From: Neorhizobium lilium
Lineage (GTDB): Bacteria > Pseudomonadota > Alphaproteobacteria > Rhizobiales > Rhizobiaceae
Reading direction: 5' to 3'
Length of the DNA stretch: 64,000 nt
NCBI RefSeq assembly: GCF_004053875.1
Contig: NZ_SBIP01000003.1
Span: 372,001-436,000 of the forward strand
This document shows positions 1 through 9,134 of the stretch, in pieces (position 1 is the stretch's first letter; every line of letters begins with the position of its first letter). Position numbers and translations under genes: made by a program. Under the pieces are notes generated by a model. That model saw nothing but the letters and a program-made list of their open reading frames with translations, was not told where the DNA came from and made no database searches.

Positions 1-1
1 G

Positions 2-625
2 GAGGCACGTCTTCGGCAGGAGCCGGCCTTGGCCGCGGCAGTCGCCCGGTGGGAGGACAACCTTTCGGCCCTGAATGCCGAATATGCCGAAGTGACCCCG
101 CCTGCTGAAACCTATGCCAGGATCGAGTCAAGGCTTTTTGGCACCAGCGCCGGGACGTCCTCCTCTGCTGTGTCTTTATGGAATTCCCTGCTGCTCTGGC
201 GCAGCCTCGCTTTTGCCTGCTCGGCGGCCCTGGTCGCCTACTTGGCCTATAACGGCGAATGGATCGGCGGATCGATCCCAAGCACGCCGCTCGTCGCGGA
301 GTTGAGCGGCCAGCAAGAGGGCAGCCTCACGCTCATGGCCCATTACGATGCGGACAGCGGTCGCCTGCAGCTTGCGCCGGTGTCCGTCGGTCCCGCGCAG
401 CAGCACTCGCTGGAACTCTGGCTGGTGCCCGGCGGTGACGATCCTGCCATTTCGCTGGGCGTGTTGCCCCAGACGGGTGAAGGCGCTGTGGACGTTCCGC
501 CGCAGCTGCGGCCAAGACTAGGCGAGGGGGTAACCTTCGCCGTCAGCCTGGAACCGCTTGGCGGTTCTCCGAACGGAGCACGGACCGGCCCGATCGTGGC
601 GGTCGGCCAGGCGCGTCGTCCCTGA
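2..625 (+). CDS. Anti-sigma factor, C-terminal part (RskA-like), truncated by window start
   Basis: The reading frame is open to the left edge, so the N-terminal sigma-binding/zinc-finger part lies outside the window. What remains is a cytoplasmic stretch, one membrane span (LLLWRSLAFACSAALVAYLA, about 50-70 residues into the visible part) and an extracytoplasmic domain ending in the pattern of anti-sigma-K factors (SLELWLVPGG, VTFAVSLEPLGGSPNG). Proteins of this family hold an ECF sigma factor at the membrane, and the sigma gene is normally just upstream. The gene after it encodes a secreted fasciclin protein, a common partner of SigK/RskA-like pairs. Family assignment is good; the signal sensed is unknown. 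Confidence 0.8.
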   Translation, partial: EARLRQEPALAAAVARWEDNLSALNAEYAEVTPPAETYARIESRLFGTSAGTSSSAVSLWNSLLLWRSLAFACSAALVAYLAYNGEWIGGSIPSTPLVAELSGQQEGSLTLMAHYDADSGRLQLAPVSVGPAQQHSLELWLVPGGDDPAISLGVLPQTGEGAVDVPPQLRPRLGEGVTFAVSLEPLGGSPNGARTGPIVAVGQARRP

Positions 626-636
626 ACAATCCCGCA

Positions 637-678
637 GATCCGCACGCCTGAAAAAAGTGCGGGTCGGCAAGATTTTTT
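637..678 (+). terminator. Probable intrinsic terminator after the anti-sigma gene
   Basis: A 9-bp stem (GATCCGCAC at 637-645 with GTGCGGGTC at 657-665, one T-G wobble) is followed by TTTTTT at 673-678. The T-run starts 7 nt after the stem, so it is not ideal, but the place just after the stop codon fits. Confidence 0.5.
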
Positions 679-688
679 GGGCCACTGC

Positions 689-715
689 TGAAACTCTTTC
701 TCCCCGCGTCTCGTC
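689..715 (+). promoter_or_regulatory. Candidate ECF-sigma promoter for the fasciclin gene
   Basis: TGAAAC at 689-694 and CGTC at 712-715 are separated by 17 nt, a typical ECF layout (AAC-type -35, CGTC -10). It sits about 100 bp before the fasciclin start and just after the anti-sigma gene, which suggests control by the sigma factor that this anti-sigma restrains. This is inferred from the motif only. Confidence 0.4.
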
Positions 716-813
716 CCTTGATTTGTACCCGCCAATGTCGGGACGCCTGACGTCTTTGGGAGGCGCGCATCTGCGCCGGGGCGATCGGGCTGTTGAAGAG
801 GAAGAGAAACACC

Positions 814-1371
814 ATGAACAAGTCTGCATTTCGCACACTCGCACTTGCCACCGTTCTTTCCGTCGTCACGGCCAACGCTTTCGCGGCAAACCCCAAAGTG
901 GGAGGCGCTGCCATGTACGAAGACAAGAACATCGTAGAGAACGCTGTGAACTCGAAGGATCACACAACGCTGGTCGCCGCCGTGAAAGCAGCGGGCTTGG
1001 TGGAAACGCTGCAAGGCAAGGGACCGTTCACGGTCTTCGCACCCACCAACGAAGCCTTCGAAAAGCTGCCCAAGGGCACGGTGGAGACCCTGCTGAAGCC
1101 GGAAAACAAGGCCCAGTTGACCAAGGTGCTGACCTGCCATGTCGTTGCAGCCGACGCCATGTCTTCCGCCATCGAAAAGATGATCAAGGACGACAAGGGC
1201 ACGCATGACGTCAAGACGGTTGGCGGCTGCATCCTCAAGGCAAAGGAAATGGGCGGCAAGATCACCCTCACCGATGAAACCGGCGGCGTCGCCCATGTCA
1301 CGATCGCCGACGTAAAGCAGTCGAACGGCGTCATTCACGTCATCGACAAGGTTCTGCTGCCGAAGATGTAA
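814..1371 (+). CDS. Secreted fasciclin (FAS1) domain protein
   Basis: A 185-residue protein with an N-terminal signal peptide (hydrophobic stretch around residues 8-20, cleavage near ANAFA|AN) and a single FAS1 domain. Conserved blocks GPFTVFAPTNEAFEKLP and NGVIHVIDKVLLP are visible. FAS1 domains act in adhesion or surface binding; the bacterial role is mostly undefined. An in-frame TTG exists at 793, but ATG 814 fits the signal peptide. It lies downstream of an anti-sigma factor with a candidate ECF promoter between them, so it is probably part of that regulon. Confidence 0.9.
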   Translation: MNKSAFRTLALATVLSVVTANAFAANPKVGGAAMYEDKNIVENAVNSKDHTTLVAAVKAAGLVETLQGKGPFTVFAPTNEAFEKLPKGTVETLLKPENKAQLTKVLTCHVVAADAMSSAIEKMIKDDKGTHDVKTVGGCILKAKEMGGKITLTDETGGVAHVTIADVKQSNGVIHVIDKVLLPKM

Positions 1372-1432
1372 GGCTGGGCCTGAATAGGCCCCAAGCGTGC
1401 GAGGCGTAACGTAGAAGGTATGCCCGCACCCG

Positions 1433-1467
1433 ATCCGGTCGCTCTCCACGGGCGGCCGGATTTTTTT
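1433..1467 (+). terminator. Intrinsic terminator of the fasciclin gene
   Basis: A 10-bp stem (ATCCGGTCGC at 1433-1442 with GCGGCCGGAT at 1452-1461, one wobble pair) and a 9-nt loop run directly into a T-run (1461-1467). It lies between the fasciclin gene and the convergent engB stop. Confidence 0.8.
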
Positions 1468-1469
1468 AG

Positions 1470-2129
1470 TCAGACGGGATGACCGACCGTCTTGGCGATA
1501 GCCTGGCGCAGTTCCTCGAGACCTTCGCCCTTTTCGGACGAGGTGGAGAGCACTTCCGGGAAGGCGGCCGGACGCTTGCGGATCTTTTCCGTCGTTTCGG
1601 CAATCAGCTTGGGAACTGCGGGCTCCTTGATCTTGTCCGTCTTGGTCAGCACGATCTGGTAGGAAACGGCTGCCTTGTCGAGCAGAGAAAGCACGTCATC
1701 GTCGTTCTTCTTGAGGCCATGGCGGCTGTCGATCAGCACGTAGACGCGCTTCAGTGTCGCCCGTCCGCGCAGATAATCGAAAACGAGTTTCGTCCAGGCA
1801 TCCACCTGTTCCTTCGGAGCCTGGGCGTAGCCGTAGCCCGGCATATCGACCAGCGCCATCGGCGGCAGGTCGCCGCTTTCTCCGGAATAGCCTTCCGGTA
1901 CGAAATAATTGAGTTCCTGGGTGCGGCCCGGCGTGTTGGATGTACGGGCAAGCCCCTTATGGCCGACAAGCGCATTGATCAGCGACGACTTTCCCACATT
2001 GGAACGGCCGGCAAAGGCGATTTCCAGCGGCCCCTCAGGTGGCAGGAACTTCAAGGCCGGCACGCCGCGGATGAAGATCCAGGGGCGGCCGAACAAGGGC
2101 TTTTCCTCTGCGCGCGGGTCGGTCGGCAT
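1470..2129 (-). CDS. engB: Ribosome biogenesis GTP-binding protein EngB/YsxC
   Basis: A 219-residue TrmE-Era-EngA-EngB-type GTPase needed for large-subunit ribosome maturation. The P-loop GRSNVGKSS (about residues 41-49), the G3 motif DMPGYG and the G4 motif TKTD are all present. ATG 2129 is chosen over the in-frame TTG at 2144 because AAGGA lies 7 nt before the ATG. The gene order rpmH-rnpA-yidC-engB is widely conserved. Here a terminator separates yidC from engB, so engB probably also has its own promoter. Confidence 0.95.
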   Translation of the reverse strand: MPTDPRAEEKPLFGRPWIFIRGVPALKFLPPEGPLEIAFAGRSNVGKSSLINALVGHKGLARTSNTPGRTQELNYFVPEGYSGESGDLPPMALVDMPGYGYAQAPKEQVDAWTKLVFDYLRGRATLKRVYVLIDSRHGLKKNDDDVLSLLDKAAVSYQIVLTKTDKIKEPAVPKLIAETTEKIRKRPAAFPEVLSTSSEKGEGLEELRQAIAKTVGHPV

Positions 2130-2227
2130 GATCGTTTCCTTCAATGGTAGGGTTCGGAATCCGGGTTTTGCTCCGGCATGTCAAGCTTTGCTGCCCAACA
2201 TCGACACCTCGGGCCGAAGGCCCAAAT

Positions 2228-2250
2228 GAAAAACCCCGCCGAAGCGGGGT
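2228..2250 (-). terminator. Intrinsic terminator of yidC
   Basis: On the minus strand ACCCCGC-TTCG-GCGGGGT (2233-2250) is a 7-bp stem with a stable TTCG tetraloop, followed by TTTT-C. It lies just after the yidC stop and before engB. Confidence 0.85.
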
Positions 2251-2258
2251 CCTTCAGG

Positions 2259-4070
2259 CTATTTCGAGGCCGCCGGCTTTCGCTTGAAGAGGCCCTTCAT
2301 ATTGTCGAACAATTCGATCTTGGCGCCGTGCCGCTTCATGATGATCGCCTGCTGGCTCACCGACAGCGTGTTGTTCCAGGCCCAGTAGATCACGAGACCC
2401 GCCGGGAAGGACGACAGCATGTAGGTGAAGATCAGCGGCATCCAGGTGAAGATGGCAGCCTGGGTCGGGTCCGGCGGGGTCGGGTTCATCCGCATCTGCA
2501 GGAACATGGTGATGCCCATGACGATCGGCCATACACCGATCATCATGAAATGCGGCACGTCATAGGGCAGCAGGCCGAACAGGTTGAACAGCGAGGTCGG
2601 GTCGGGCGCGGACAGATCCTGGATCCAGCCAAAGAAGGGCGCATGCCGCATCTCGATCGTGGTGTAGATGACCTTGTAGAGCGAAAAGAAGATCGGGATC
2701 TGCAGCACGACCGGCCAGCAACCGGCGATCGGGTTGATCTTCTCTTCCTTGTAGAGTTGCATCGTAGCCTGCTGGAGGGCCATGCGGTCGTCGCCGAACT
2801 TCTCCTTCAGCTCTGCCATCTTCGGCTGCATGCGCTTCATGTTGGCCATGGAAGCATACTGCTTGCTGGCGAGCGGGAAGAACAGGAGCTTCACGACAAC
2901 GGTCGTCAGCAGGATGGCAACGCCAAAATTGCCGACATGGCGGAAGAAGAAGTCCATCAGTTTGAACATCGGCTTGGTGATGAAATAGAACCAGCCCCAA
3001 TCGATCACCAGGTCGAAATGCGGAATGGAATACTGATCCACATAGGCATCCACTAGCGGCACTTCCTTGGCGCCGGCAAAGACCAGGTTCTTGAGCTCGG
3101 TCGATTGGCCGGGCTGGATGGTGACGCCGTCGCTCTTGTAGTCCGCCTGGTAGCGCGGCTGGCCGTCGGTGAAGTGCGTGAAGCGTGAGTCGTAGGCGAC
3201 CGACTGAGGCGGTACGATGGTGGCCGCCCAATATTTGTCGGTGATGCCGATCCAGCCGCCGGTTGCCTTTTCGTTGGTGACAGCCGCCTTTTCGACATTG
3301 GCATAGGTCGGTTCGGTCAGGCTGCCGCCAGTACCGAGCACGGCGAGGAAGCCCTCGTGTATGACCCAGACAGCCGGTGTCGCGGGCTTGTTGTTGCGCG
3401 TCACGCGGCCATAGCTCGAAACCGTCACGGGCGCGCCGGTCGGATTGTCGATCTTGTCGCTGACCGTGAGCATGTAGTGGTCATCGACGGAAATGGTGCG
3501 GGTGAAGACCAGGCCCTTGTCGTTGGTGAAAGACAGGGTGACGGGCGTCTGCACCGTCAGCTTGTCGCCGGAGGCAAGCGTCCATTGCGTGCCGGGGCCG
3601 GGTGTGGCGCCGCTGGCGTCGCTGCCGACATAGCCGAGCTCGGTGAAATAGCCGTCCTTGGTATCTGCGGGAGAAAAGAGCGTGATGAGCGGGCTCTTGT
3701 CATCGACCGTCTCATGATAATCCTTGAGCTTCAGGTCGTCGAAGCGGGCGCCGGTCAGGTTGATCGAGCCGGAAATGGCGGGCGTGTCGATCTGGATACG
3801 CTGCGACTTGGCCAGCGCCTGGTCGCGCGTCGCGGTCGCCTCTGCCTGGCTGGCACCGGGAAGGTTGCCGGTCGTCGTTGCCGCTCCGGGGCTTTCCGGC
3901 GTGAAGTTCTGCCCGGCCTGCTGGCCCGACTGCTGCTGAAGGGCCTGCTTGGCCTCATCGGCGCGTTGCTGGGCCTCCATCCTCGGGCCCATGTAGAGGA
4001 ACTGCCAGGCAAGGACGATCACGACCGAAAGCGCGATCGCGATGAAGTAGTTACGATTCTTTTCCATCAT
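2259..4070 (-). CDS. yidC: Membrane protein insertase YidC
   Basis: A 604-residue inner-membrane insertase that places and folds membrane proteins alone or with Sec. It has an N-terminal membrane span ([20 protein letters not shown], residues about 5-25), a low-complexity linker, a large periplasmic beta domain to about residue 340, and the conserved C-terminal five-helix core with the cytoplasmic hairpin ([18 protein letters not shown]). The start is MMEKNRN at 4070 or 4067. The start overlaps the 3' end of rnpA by 20 bp, so the two are translated as a coupled unit. Confidence 0.97.
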   Translation of the reverse strand: MMEKNRNYFIAIALSVVIVLAWQFLYMGPRMEAQQRADEAKQALQQQSGQQAGQNFTPESPGAATTTGNLPGASQAEATATRDQALAKSQRIQIDTPAISGSINLTGARFDDLKLKDYHETVDDKSPLITLFSPADTKDGYFTELGYVGSDASGATPGPGTQWTLASGDKLTVQTPVTLSFTNDKGLVFTRTISVDDHYMLTVSDKIDNPTGAPVTVSSYGRVTRNNKPATPAVWVIHEGFLAVLGTGGSLTEPTYANVEKAAVTNEKATGGWIGITDKYWAATIVPPQSVAYDSRFTHFTDGQPRYQADYKSDGVTIQPGQSTELKNLVFAGAKEVPLVDAYVDQYSIPHFDLVIDWGWFYFITKPMFKLMDFFFRHVGNFGVAILLTTVVVKLLFFPLASKQYASMANMKRMQPKMAELKEKFGDDRMALQQATMQLYKEEKINPIAGCWPVVLQIPIFFSLYKVIYTTIEMRHAPFFGWIQDLSAPDPTSLFNLFGLLPYDVPHFMMIGVWPIVMGITMFLQMRMNPTPPDPTQAAIFTWMPLIFTYMLSSFPAGLVIYWAWNNTLSVSQQAIIMKRHGAKIELFDNMKGLFKRKPAASK

Positions 4071-4488
4071 GCTTTCCTGGAACAGGTGTCCTCGGACCCC
4101 CCTGTCTCGACCCGCCCTGTCTGGACGCGTTTTGCTTGGGAGTGCTTTCAATGCGCTCGACCAGTCGTGCGGTCAGCTCGGCAAAGGGCGTGTTCAGTAC
4201 GTCCCGCCGCGCGACAATGACATAGTCGTGTCCGTTCTTCATTGCAATTGCGGCAGACTGCCTGACCGCCGCCTTCAGGCGACGCCGCATGCGGTTTCGT
4301 TCCACCGCGTTGCCGTGCTTCTTGGTGACGGTAAATCCAACCCGCGGGGGATCTTCCGGCTGGTGCCGATCCAGCACCTCCAAGAGGAAGGCTCGGCCGC
4401 GGCGAACCTCTCCGTTCCGCACGGCAAGGAACTGCGGCCGGCTCTTCAGCCGGCCGACAGTTTTCGTGTCGTTCGTTTCCTTCGTCAT
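4051..4488 (-). CDS. rnpA: Ribonuclease P protein component
   Basis: A 145-residue basic protein that helps the RNase P RNA process the 5' ends of pre-tRNAs. The RNR signature is clear ([16 protein letters not shown]), as is the [11 protein letters not shown] block. The C-terminal tail is rich in K, R, G and Q ([10 protein letters not shown]). ATG 4488 is preferred; a GTG at 4497 in frame is possible. It lies between rpmH and yidC in the usual order. Confidence 0.95.
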   Translation of the reverse strand: MTKETNDTKTVGRLKSRPQFLAVRNGEVRRGRAFLLEVLDRHQPEDPPRVGFTVTKKHGNAVERNRMRRRLKAAVRQSAAIAMKNGHDYVIVARRDVLNTPFAELTARLVERIESTPKQNASRQGGSRQGGPRTPVPGKHDGKES

Positions 4489-4515
4489 CGCCCGCACATT
4501 TCGGGCATCCCGGCC

Positions 4516-4650
4516 TTAAGCCGAGAGACGCTGCCGGCCACGTCCGCGGCGAGCAGAAAGAACCTTTTGGCCGCCTTTGGTGGCCATACGTGCACGGAAG
4601 CCGTGACGGCGCTTGCGAACAAGCTTGGACGGTTGGTAGGTACGCTTCAT
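4516..4650 (-). CDS. rpmH: 50S ribosomal protein L34
   Basis: A 44-residue, very basic protein with the family start [18 protein letters not shown] and the block [10 protein letters not shown]. It is the first gene of the rpmH-rnpA-yidC unit, and a strong sigma-70-type promoter lies about 125 bp upstream. Confidence 0.98.
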   Translation of the reverse strand: MKRTYQPSKLVRKRRHGFRARMATKGGQKVLSARRGRGRQRLSA

Positions 4651-4776
4651 TTTTTTAATGCCGCGGTGTGCGGCCCTTCTTTGATTTGCTTCGCAAGGAA
4701 GCAAGAGCGTTTCGGATTGACGATCAGCGCAGGCAGATGCACGCGTGCAAGCCCGCCAGAGCTGAACGTGGCCGGC

Positions 4777-4805
4777 TTATAAGGGGAATGACACGGAAAA
4801 GTCAA
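4777..4805 (-). promoter_or_regulatory. Sigma-70-type promoter of rpmH-rnpA-yidC
   Basis: Read on the minus strand, TTGACT (4805-4800) and TTATAA (4782-4777) are separated by 17 nt, close to consensus. The predicted transcript start, near 4770, gives a 5' leader of about 120 nt before rpmH. Confidence 0.7.
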
Positions 4806-5145
4806 TTGGAGCCGACAAGAAGGCACTACGCTGGACGTCATTCGAGCCGTCGGCGAAGGCGCGGCATCGAGTATCGCTCGTCAACTAAAATCCGCTTGAT
4901 CCCATTAAGGACGATGACAACGGCATTGCTGTTACAGCACTCTCGAAAATAAGGGATAAAAATTCACAGTGCCAGCAGTTCTGCGAACCTAATTGCCGTT
5001 GGGCCAGAAAATGCACTCGATCTTGGCAAATGAGCCCAGTCGCCATCCGTAAGTCAGGCTGCACGGATGAAGTGTTGTTAAGGTCTGGCTGGTATTCTGT
5101 GCAAAAGCCAAGATTGCCCTTCGCGTGCCTGCTAGGAGAGCCTGA
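4806..5145. other. Intergenic region between rpmH promoter and chemotaxis receptor gene
   Basis: About 340 bp with no gene I can support. It is less G+C-rich near 4900-5100. It should carry the receptor promoter, but I found no convincing -35/-10 pair. Just before the receptor start there is a GGAGAG-type ribosome binding site (around 5135-5140). Confidence 0.4.
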
Positions 5146-7170
5146 GTGAAAATCGGATTAAAAGTGACCCTTCTTGTCGGCATGATGAGTTTGGTAACCT
5201 GCGTAATTGGTGGCGTGGCGCTATTTGCTGTCCGCGAGTATCAGACGCAGAGTGAGAACTATGCCGATATAGCTGATCGCGCCTATAAAGGTGAGCATCT
5301 GAATCGCCTTGTGACAGCCGTCGTGATGGACTCGCGCGGCATTTACGCGGCCAAGGATGTCGCTGCTGCCAAACCCTTTGGCGAGAGCCTTCTGAAGTCG
5401 CTCGACGATATCGAGAAGTTGATTGCGCAGTGGAAGCCACAGGTGCCGGCGCAGCAAAAGGAAAGCTTTGACAAGCTCGTCGCCCGCTTCCAGGAGTTCA
5501 AGGCTTTCCGTACCGAAACTGCAAGGCTCGGCCAGGCGGAAGGGCCACAGGCGGCAAGCGCGCAGGGCAATAACGACGCCAATCGCAGCAATCGCAAGGC
5601 GTATCAGGCCGAGATCGACGCAATCGTCAAGGCAGACCAGGCCGAACTGGACAGCCTCAGCGCGCAGATGGCCTCCTTTGGCGAGGCGGTCTTCTATATC
5701 GTTCTCCTTGTAACGCTGTTGGGCGTTGTAGGCGGTCTGGCCTGCGGTCTTTATATTGCCCGCAGGCAGCTCAGCCAGCCGATCCTCGATCTCACCTCCT
5801 CCATGAAGAAGATCGCCGAGGGAAATTACGATACGGACGTGCTCTCCGCCGGTCGCCAGGATGAGATTGGCGACATGGCAGCCGCAATGGAGATCTTCAA
5901 GACCAATGGTCTGGAAGTTGCCCGCATGAACGCATCCGACCTCGCCCTACGAACCAAGAGCGACGACTTGCAGAAGCGCATGTCCGCCGTGGTGGCGGCT
6001 GCCGCGGAAGGTGATTTCACCGGCCGGATCGGCAAGCAATGGGGGGAGGAGACCCTGGATGCCTTCGCCCGCAACGTCGATCATCTGATGGGCAGTGTGG
6101 ATGCCGGTATCTCCGAAACCCGGCGGGTGGTGGAGAGCCTTGCGGACGGCAATCTTATGGACAGCATGAACGGCCAGTTCAAGGGAACCTTTGCCGAGCT
6201 GCAGCAGAACGTCAATAGCGCGATGGAAACTCTGCGCAGCACTATGCGCAATGTCCGCCAGGCGACGAGTTCCATGAACGGCAGCACCAACGAACTCAGC
6301 ATGGCGACCAATGATCTGTCCAAGCGTACCGAGCAGCAGGCTGCCGCGCTGGAGCAGACCTCAGCCGCGCTCGACCAGATTACCGCCGTGGTGAAGACGT
6401 CGACCGAGCGCGCGCAGGAAGCCACCATCATGGTGGGCGAGGCAAATCAGAGCGCCGTTCAGTCGGGGGAGGTGGTGCGAAACGCCGTCGCAGCCATGGG
6501 TCGCATCGAACAGGCATCCCGCGAGATCGCCCAGATCACCAATGTCATCGACGAGATCGCCTTCCAGACCAACCTTCTGGCACTCAATGCAGGGGTCGAG
6601 GCGGCACGCGCCGGCGAAGCGGGCAAGGGTTTCGCAGTCGTCGCCCAGGAAGTCCGCGAATTGGCGCAGCGTTCCGCAAGCGCTGCCAAGGACATCAAGG
6701 GCTTGATCAGCAAGTCCGGCGAGGAAGTGGCCGGCGGGGTTGCTTTCGTGCAAAAGACGGGTGAGGCGCTTGCCGAAATCGAAACCCGGGTTCTGCGGAT
6801 TAACGACCACATCCACTCGATCGCCGTCGCCTCGCGCGAACAGGCGACCGGGCTCGGCGAAGTCAACTCGGCCGTCAACCAAATGGATCAGGTCACTCAG
6901 CAGAATGCGGCCATGGTTGAGGAAACCTCGGCGGCGACAAGCAAGCTTGCATCGGAAGCCAACAGCCTGTTCGACCTGATCTCGCACTTCCAGATCGGTG
7001 AGGATGCTCATTCGGCCGGCGAACCCGCCTGGCAGCAGAGCCGGCCCGTTGCGGCGACGCAAGGGCACAGGCCGCGCGTATCGCCGGTCAAGGCTATGGC
7101 CGGGACGCTTGCCCGCGCCTTTGGCGGAGGAAAAGCGGCAACGGCACCGAGCGATTGGCAGGAATTCTGA
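5146..7170 (+). CDS. Methyl-accepting chemotaxis protein
   Basis: A 674-residue transmembrane chemoreceptor. There is an N-terminal membrane span (about residues 6-28), a periplasmic four-helix-type sensor region of about 155 residues, and a second span (about 185-210). One HAMP domain follows it (QPILDLTSSMKKIAEGNYDT), with a second HAMP-like segment near 300-345. The long cytoplasmic coiled coil has the conserved tip DEIAFQTNLLALNAGVEAAR around residues 470-490. No obvious CheR/CheB-docking pentapeptide ends the protein. The start is GTG 5146, with a GGAGAG ribosome site 5 nt upstream. The ligand cannot be told. No other che genes are nearby, so it is an orphan receptor. Confidence 0.93.
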   Translation: MKIGLKVTLLVGMMSLVTCVIGGVALFAVREYQTQSENYADIADRAYKGEHLNRLVTAVVMDSRGIYAAKDVAAAKPFGESLLKSLDDIEKLIAQWKPQVPAQQKESFDKLVARFQEFKAFRTETARLGQAEGPQAASAQGNNDANRSNRKAYQAEIDAIVKADQAELDSLSAQMASFGEAVFYIVLLVTLLGVVGGLACGLYIARRQLSQPILDLTSSMKKIAEGNYDTDVLSAGRQDEIGDMAAAMEIFKTNGLEVARMNASDLALRTKSDDLQKRMSAVVAAAAEGDFTGRIGKQWGEETLDAFARNVDHLMGSVDAGISETRRVVESLADGNLMDSMNGQFKGTFAELQQNVNSAMETLRSTMRNVRQATSSMNGSTNELSMATNDLSKRTEQQAAALEQTSAALDQITAVVKTSTERAQEATIMVGEANQSAVQSGEVVRNAVAAMGRIEQASREIAQITNVIDEIAFQTNLLALNAGVEAARAGEAGKGFAVVAQEVRELAQRSASAAKDIKGLISKSGEEVAGGVAFVQKTGEALAEIETRVLRINDHIHSIAVASREQATGLGEVNSAVNQMDQVTQQNAAMVEETSAATSKLASEANSLFDLISHFQIGEDAHSAGEPAWQQSRPVAATQGHRPRVSPVKAMAGTLARAFGGGKAATAPSDWQEF

Positions 7171-7194
7171 TCCAAACCCATCTTAGACACGAAT

Positions 7195-7228
7195 AAACAG
7201 GGGTCATGTGGCCCCTGTTTTCTGTTTT
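7195..7228 (+). terminator. Intrinsic terminator of the chemoreceptor gene
   Basis: A 9-bp stem (AAACAGGGG at 7195-7203, CCCCTGTTT at 7212-7220) is followed by a T-rich run. Confidence 0.8.
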
Positions 7229-7323
7229 GGGGAGAGGGCTGGCAAAGGCGAACCAAAAAGATAGAATGGCTGCGAACAGCTTTCGGCGCAGGCACCCGAA
7301 GCAGTTTTGAAGTGGAGACCGTA

Positions 7324-8820
7324 ATGGACGACGAGGCGCGGACCTCGGGACGTAGCGAAGCCTGGCCGGACGGAGCGGGTCCGGAGGCAATGCCGCGTCT
7401 GTTCCACGGTCTTTCCGGACGGCTGCTCTGGCTGACCGTGATCTTCGTGATGCTGGCGGAAATCCTGATCTTCGTTCCCTCGATAGCGGGGATGCGGACG
7501 AACTGGTTGCGCGATCGCCTCGATACGGCCGCTGCGGCCGGCATCGTCATAGACGGACTTCAGCCGGCGGAGCTTCCCCGCGCCGTGCAGGACGATACGC
7601 TGCTCGCCACCGGCACCAAGGTCATCGCGCTCAGGAAGGACGGAACGTCGCGCCTGCTGGCCGCAACGGACCTTCCGCCGCAGGTCGATGCGCAATACGA
7701 CCTCGCCCATACATCGCTGCTCTCTTCCATGCGCGAGGCGCTCGGCACGCTCTTCTTCGGTGGCGATCAGGTCATGCGTGTTTTCGGACCGATCGGCGAC
7801 AGCGACATGCAGATCGAACTTGTCATGACGGACAACGCGCTCCGCAAGGAAATGCTGAAATACGCCAAGATGATGTTCCTTCTGTCGCTGCTGATTTCCC
7901 TGATCACAGCCATTCTGATTTTCGTGGCGATCAACCGCATGATGATCACGCCCATCCGGCGGCTGACGCTCAGCATGCAGAACTTTTCCGAGCAGCCGGA
8001 CGACCCATCCCGGATTTTCAGCGCCGACCGCTCGCGGGGCGAACTGGCCGTGGCCGGACGGCACCTCACCGCCATGCAGCGGGAATTGCAGCGCACTCTC
8101 AGGCAGCAGAAGAATCTGGTGGATCTCGGCCTCGCCGTCTCCAAGATCAATCACGACATGCGCAATATCCTTGCTTCCGCGCAGCTCATGTCCGACCGTC
8201 TGACCGACGTCGATGACCCCATGGTGCGCAGCTTCGCGCCGAAGCTCCTGCGCACCATCGACCGGGCGGTGGGTTATACGACGGAAGTTCTGGCCTACGG
8301 GCAGGCTTCGGAGGCCGAACCAAGGCGCCGGCGCGTTCAGCTGTCCGAACTCTGCCAGGATGTACGCGAGATCCTGGCGATCGATCCCGAAGCGGGCATC
8401 GAGTTCCTGGAGCAGGTGCCTGCCGATATCGAGATTGATTGCGACAGTGAGCAGATTTTCCGCGTGATCCACAATCTGTGCCGGAACGCGCTGCAGGCTT
8501 TTGTGAACCTGGATGGTTCGGATGGTGCCATGACCCGGCGCATTACGCTGACCGCACACCGGGTGGGCAGCGTTGTCAGCATTACGGTCGACGATACCGG
8601 ACCAGGCATGCCCCGCAAGGCGCGCGAGAACCTGTTTTCGGCGTTCCGCGGCTCGGCCCGGTCAGGCGGCACCGGGCTCGGGCTTGTGATCGCACGAGAA
8701 CTGGTGCTTGCCCATGGGGGCACGATCGGCCTTGTCGAAAAGCCGGGGCCGGGCACGCAGTTTCGCATCGAGATCCCCGACCGGCCGGTTGCACTGGATG
8801 ACTACCGCGCCAGAGCCTGA
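7324..8820 (+). CDS. Membrane sensor histidine kinase
   Basis: A 498-residue kinase with two membrane spans (about residues 35-57 and 180-205) around a periplasmic sensor, a HAMP linker (ITPIRRLTLSMQNFSEQPDD), an H-box of the HDMRN type (KINHDMRN, about residue 278) and a HATPase domain. The HATPase shows the N-box (HNLCRNALQA), G1 (DDTGPGMP) and G2 (GGTGLGLVIARE). ATG 7324 is chosen because GGAG lies 6 nt upstream; a GTG at 7312 is in frame. No response-regulator gene is adjacent, so it is an orphan kinase and its partner is unknown. The HDMRN box marks a less common kinase class than the HELRT type. Confidence 0.9.
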   Translation: MDDEARTSGRSEAWPDGAGPEAMPRLFHGLSGRLLWLTVIFVMLAEILIFVPSIAGMRTNWLRDRLDTAAAAGIVIDGLQPAELPRAVQDDTLLATGTKVIALRKDGTSRLLAATDLPPQVDAQYDLAHTSLLSSMREALGTLFFGGDQVMRVFGPIGDSDMQIELVMTDNALRKEMLKYAKMMFLLSLLISLITAILIFVAINRMMITPIRRLTLSMQNFSEQPDDPSRIFSADRSRGELAVAGRHLTAMQRELQRTLRQQKNLVDLGLAVSKINHDMRNILASAQLMSDRLTDVDDPMVRSFAPKLLRTIDRAVGYTTEVLAYGQASEAEPRRRRVQLSELCQDVREILAIDPEAGIEFLEQVPADIEIDCDSEQIFRVIHNLCRNALQAFVNLDGSDGAMTRRITLTAHRVGSVVSITVDDTGPGMPRKARENLFSAFRGSARSGGTGLGLVIARELVLAHGGTIGLVEKPGPGTQFRIEIPDRPVALDDYRARA

Positions 8821-8890
8821 CAATTGGTAATGAAATCAGTGCCTTGCAAATATCGTGACATGAAAATGACGTTGCTCGCGGTAAAACCTC

Positions 8891-8917
8891 TTGCAATCCT
8901 CTGCGGCAGCCTTTAGA
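8891..8917 (+). promoter_or_regulatory. Possible promoter of tRNA-Arg
   Basis: TTGCAA (8891-8896) and TTTAGA (8912-8917) are 15 nt apart, or 16 nt if TTAGAG is used, a little short. They lie about 35 bp before the mature tRNA 5' end. Confidence 0.4.
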
Positions 8918-8952
8918 GGATCGCCACGCAGCCGGTCACGCCGATTGCAGCC

Positions 8953-9029
8953 GCACCCGTAGCTCAGCTGGATAGAGCACCAGACTACGAATCTGGGGGT
9001 CGGGCGTTCGAATCGCTCCGGGTGCGCCA
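8953..9029 (+). tRNA. tRNA-Arg (anticodon ACG)
   Basis: A 77-nt cloverleaf. The acceptor arms GCACCCG and CGGGTGC pair exactly, the D-arm contains AGCTCAGCTGG, the anticodon loop is CTACGAA, the T-arm contains GTTCGAATC, and the 3' CCA is encoded. ACG is converted to ICG by TadA and reads CGU, CGC and CGA. Confidence 0.97.
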
Positions 9030-9134
9030 TTTTCTCCCTCACAATATTCTTGTATTCCTGCCGCATATTTAGTGGTTGATCGCGCACCGTCTGCGTGCCA
9101 CCTGCTGTTTGCGCGGTGGTAAGCCGGAAGATGG

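Noticed and set aside
343..1449. 368-codon minus-strand frame over the anti-sigma and fasciclin genes
   Set aside because: It is a shadow of two real genes and crosses both the promoter and the terminator.
3357..4220. 287-codon plus-strand frame over yidC
   Set aside because: Antisense shadow; yidC has full family support.
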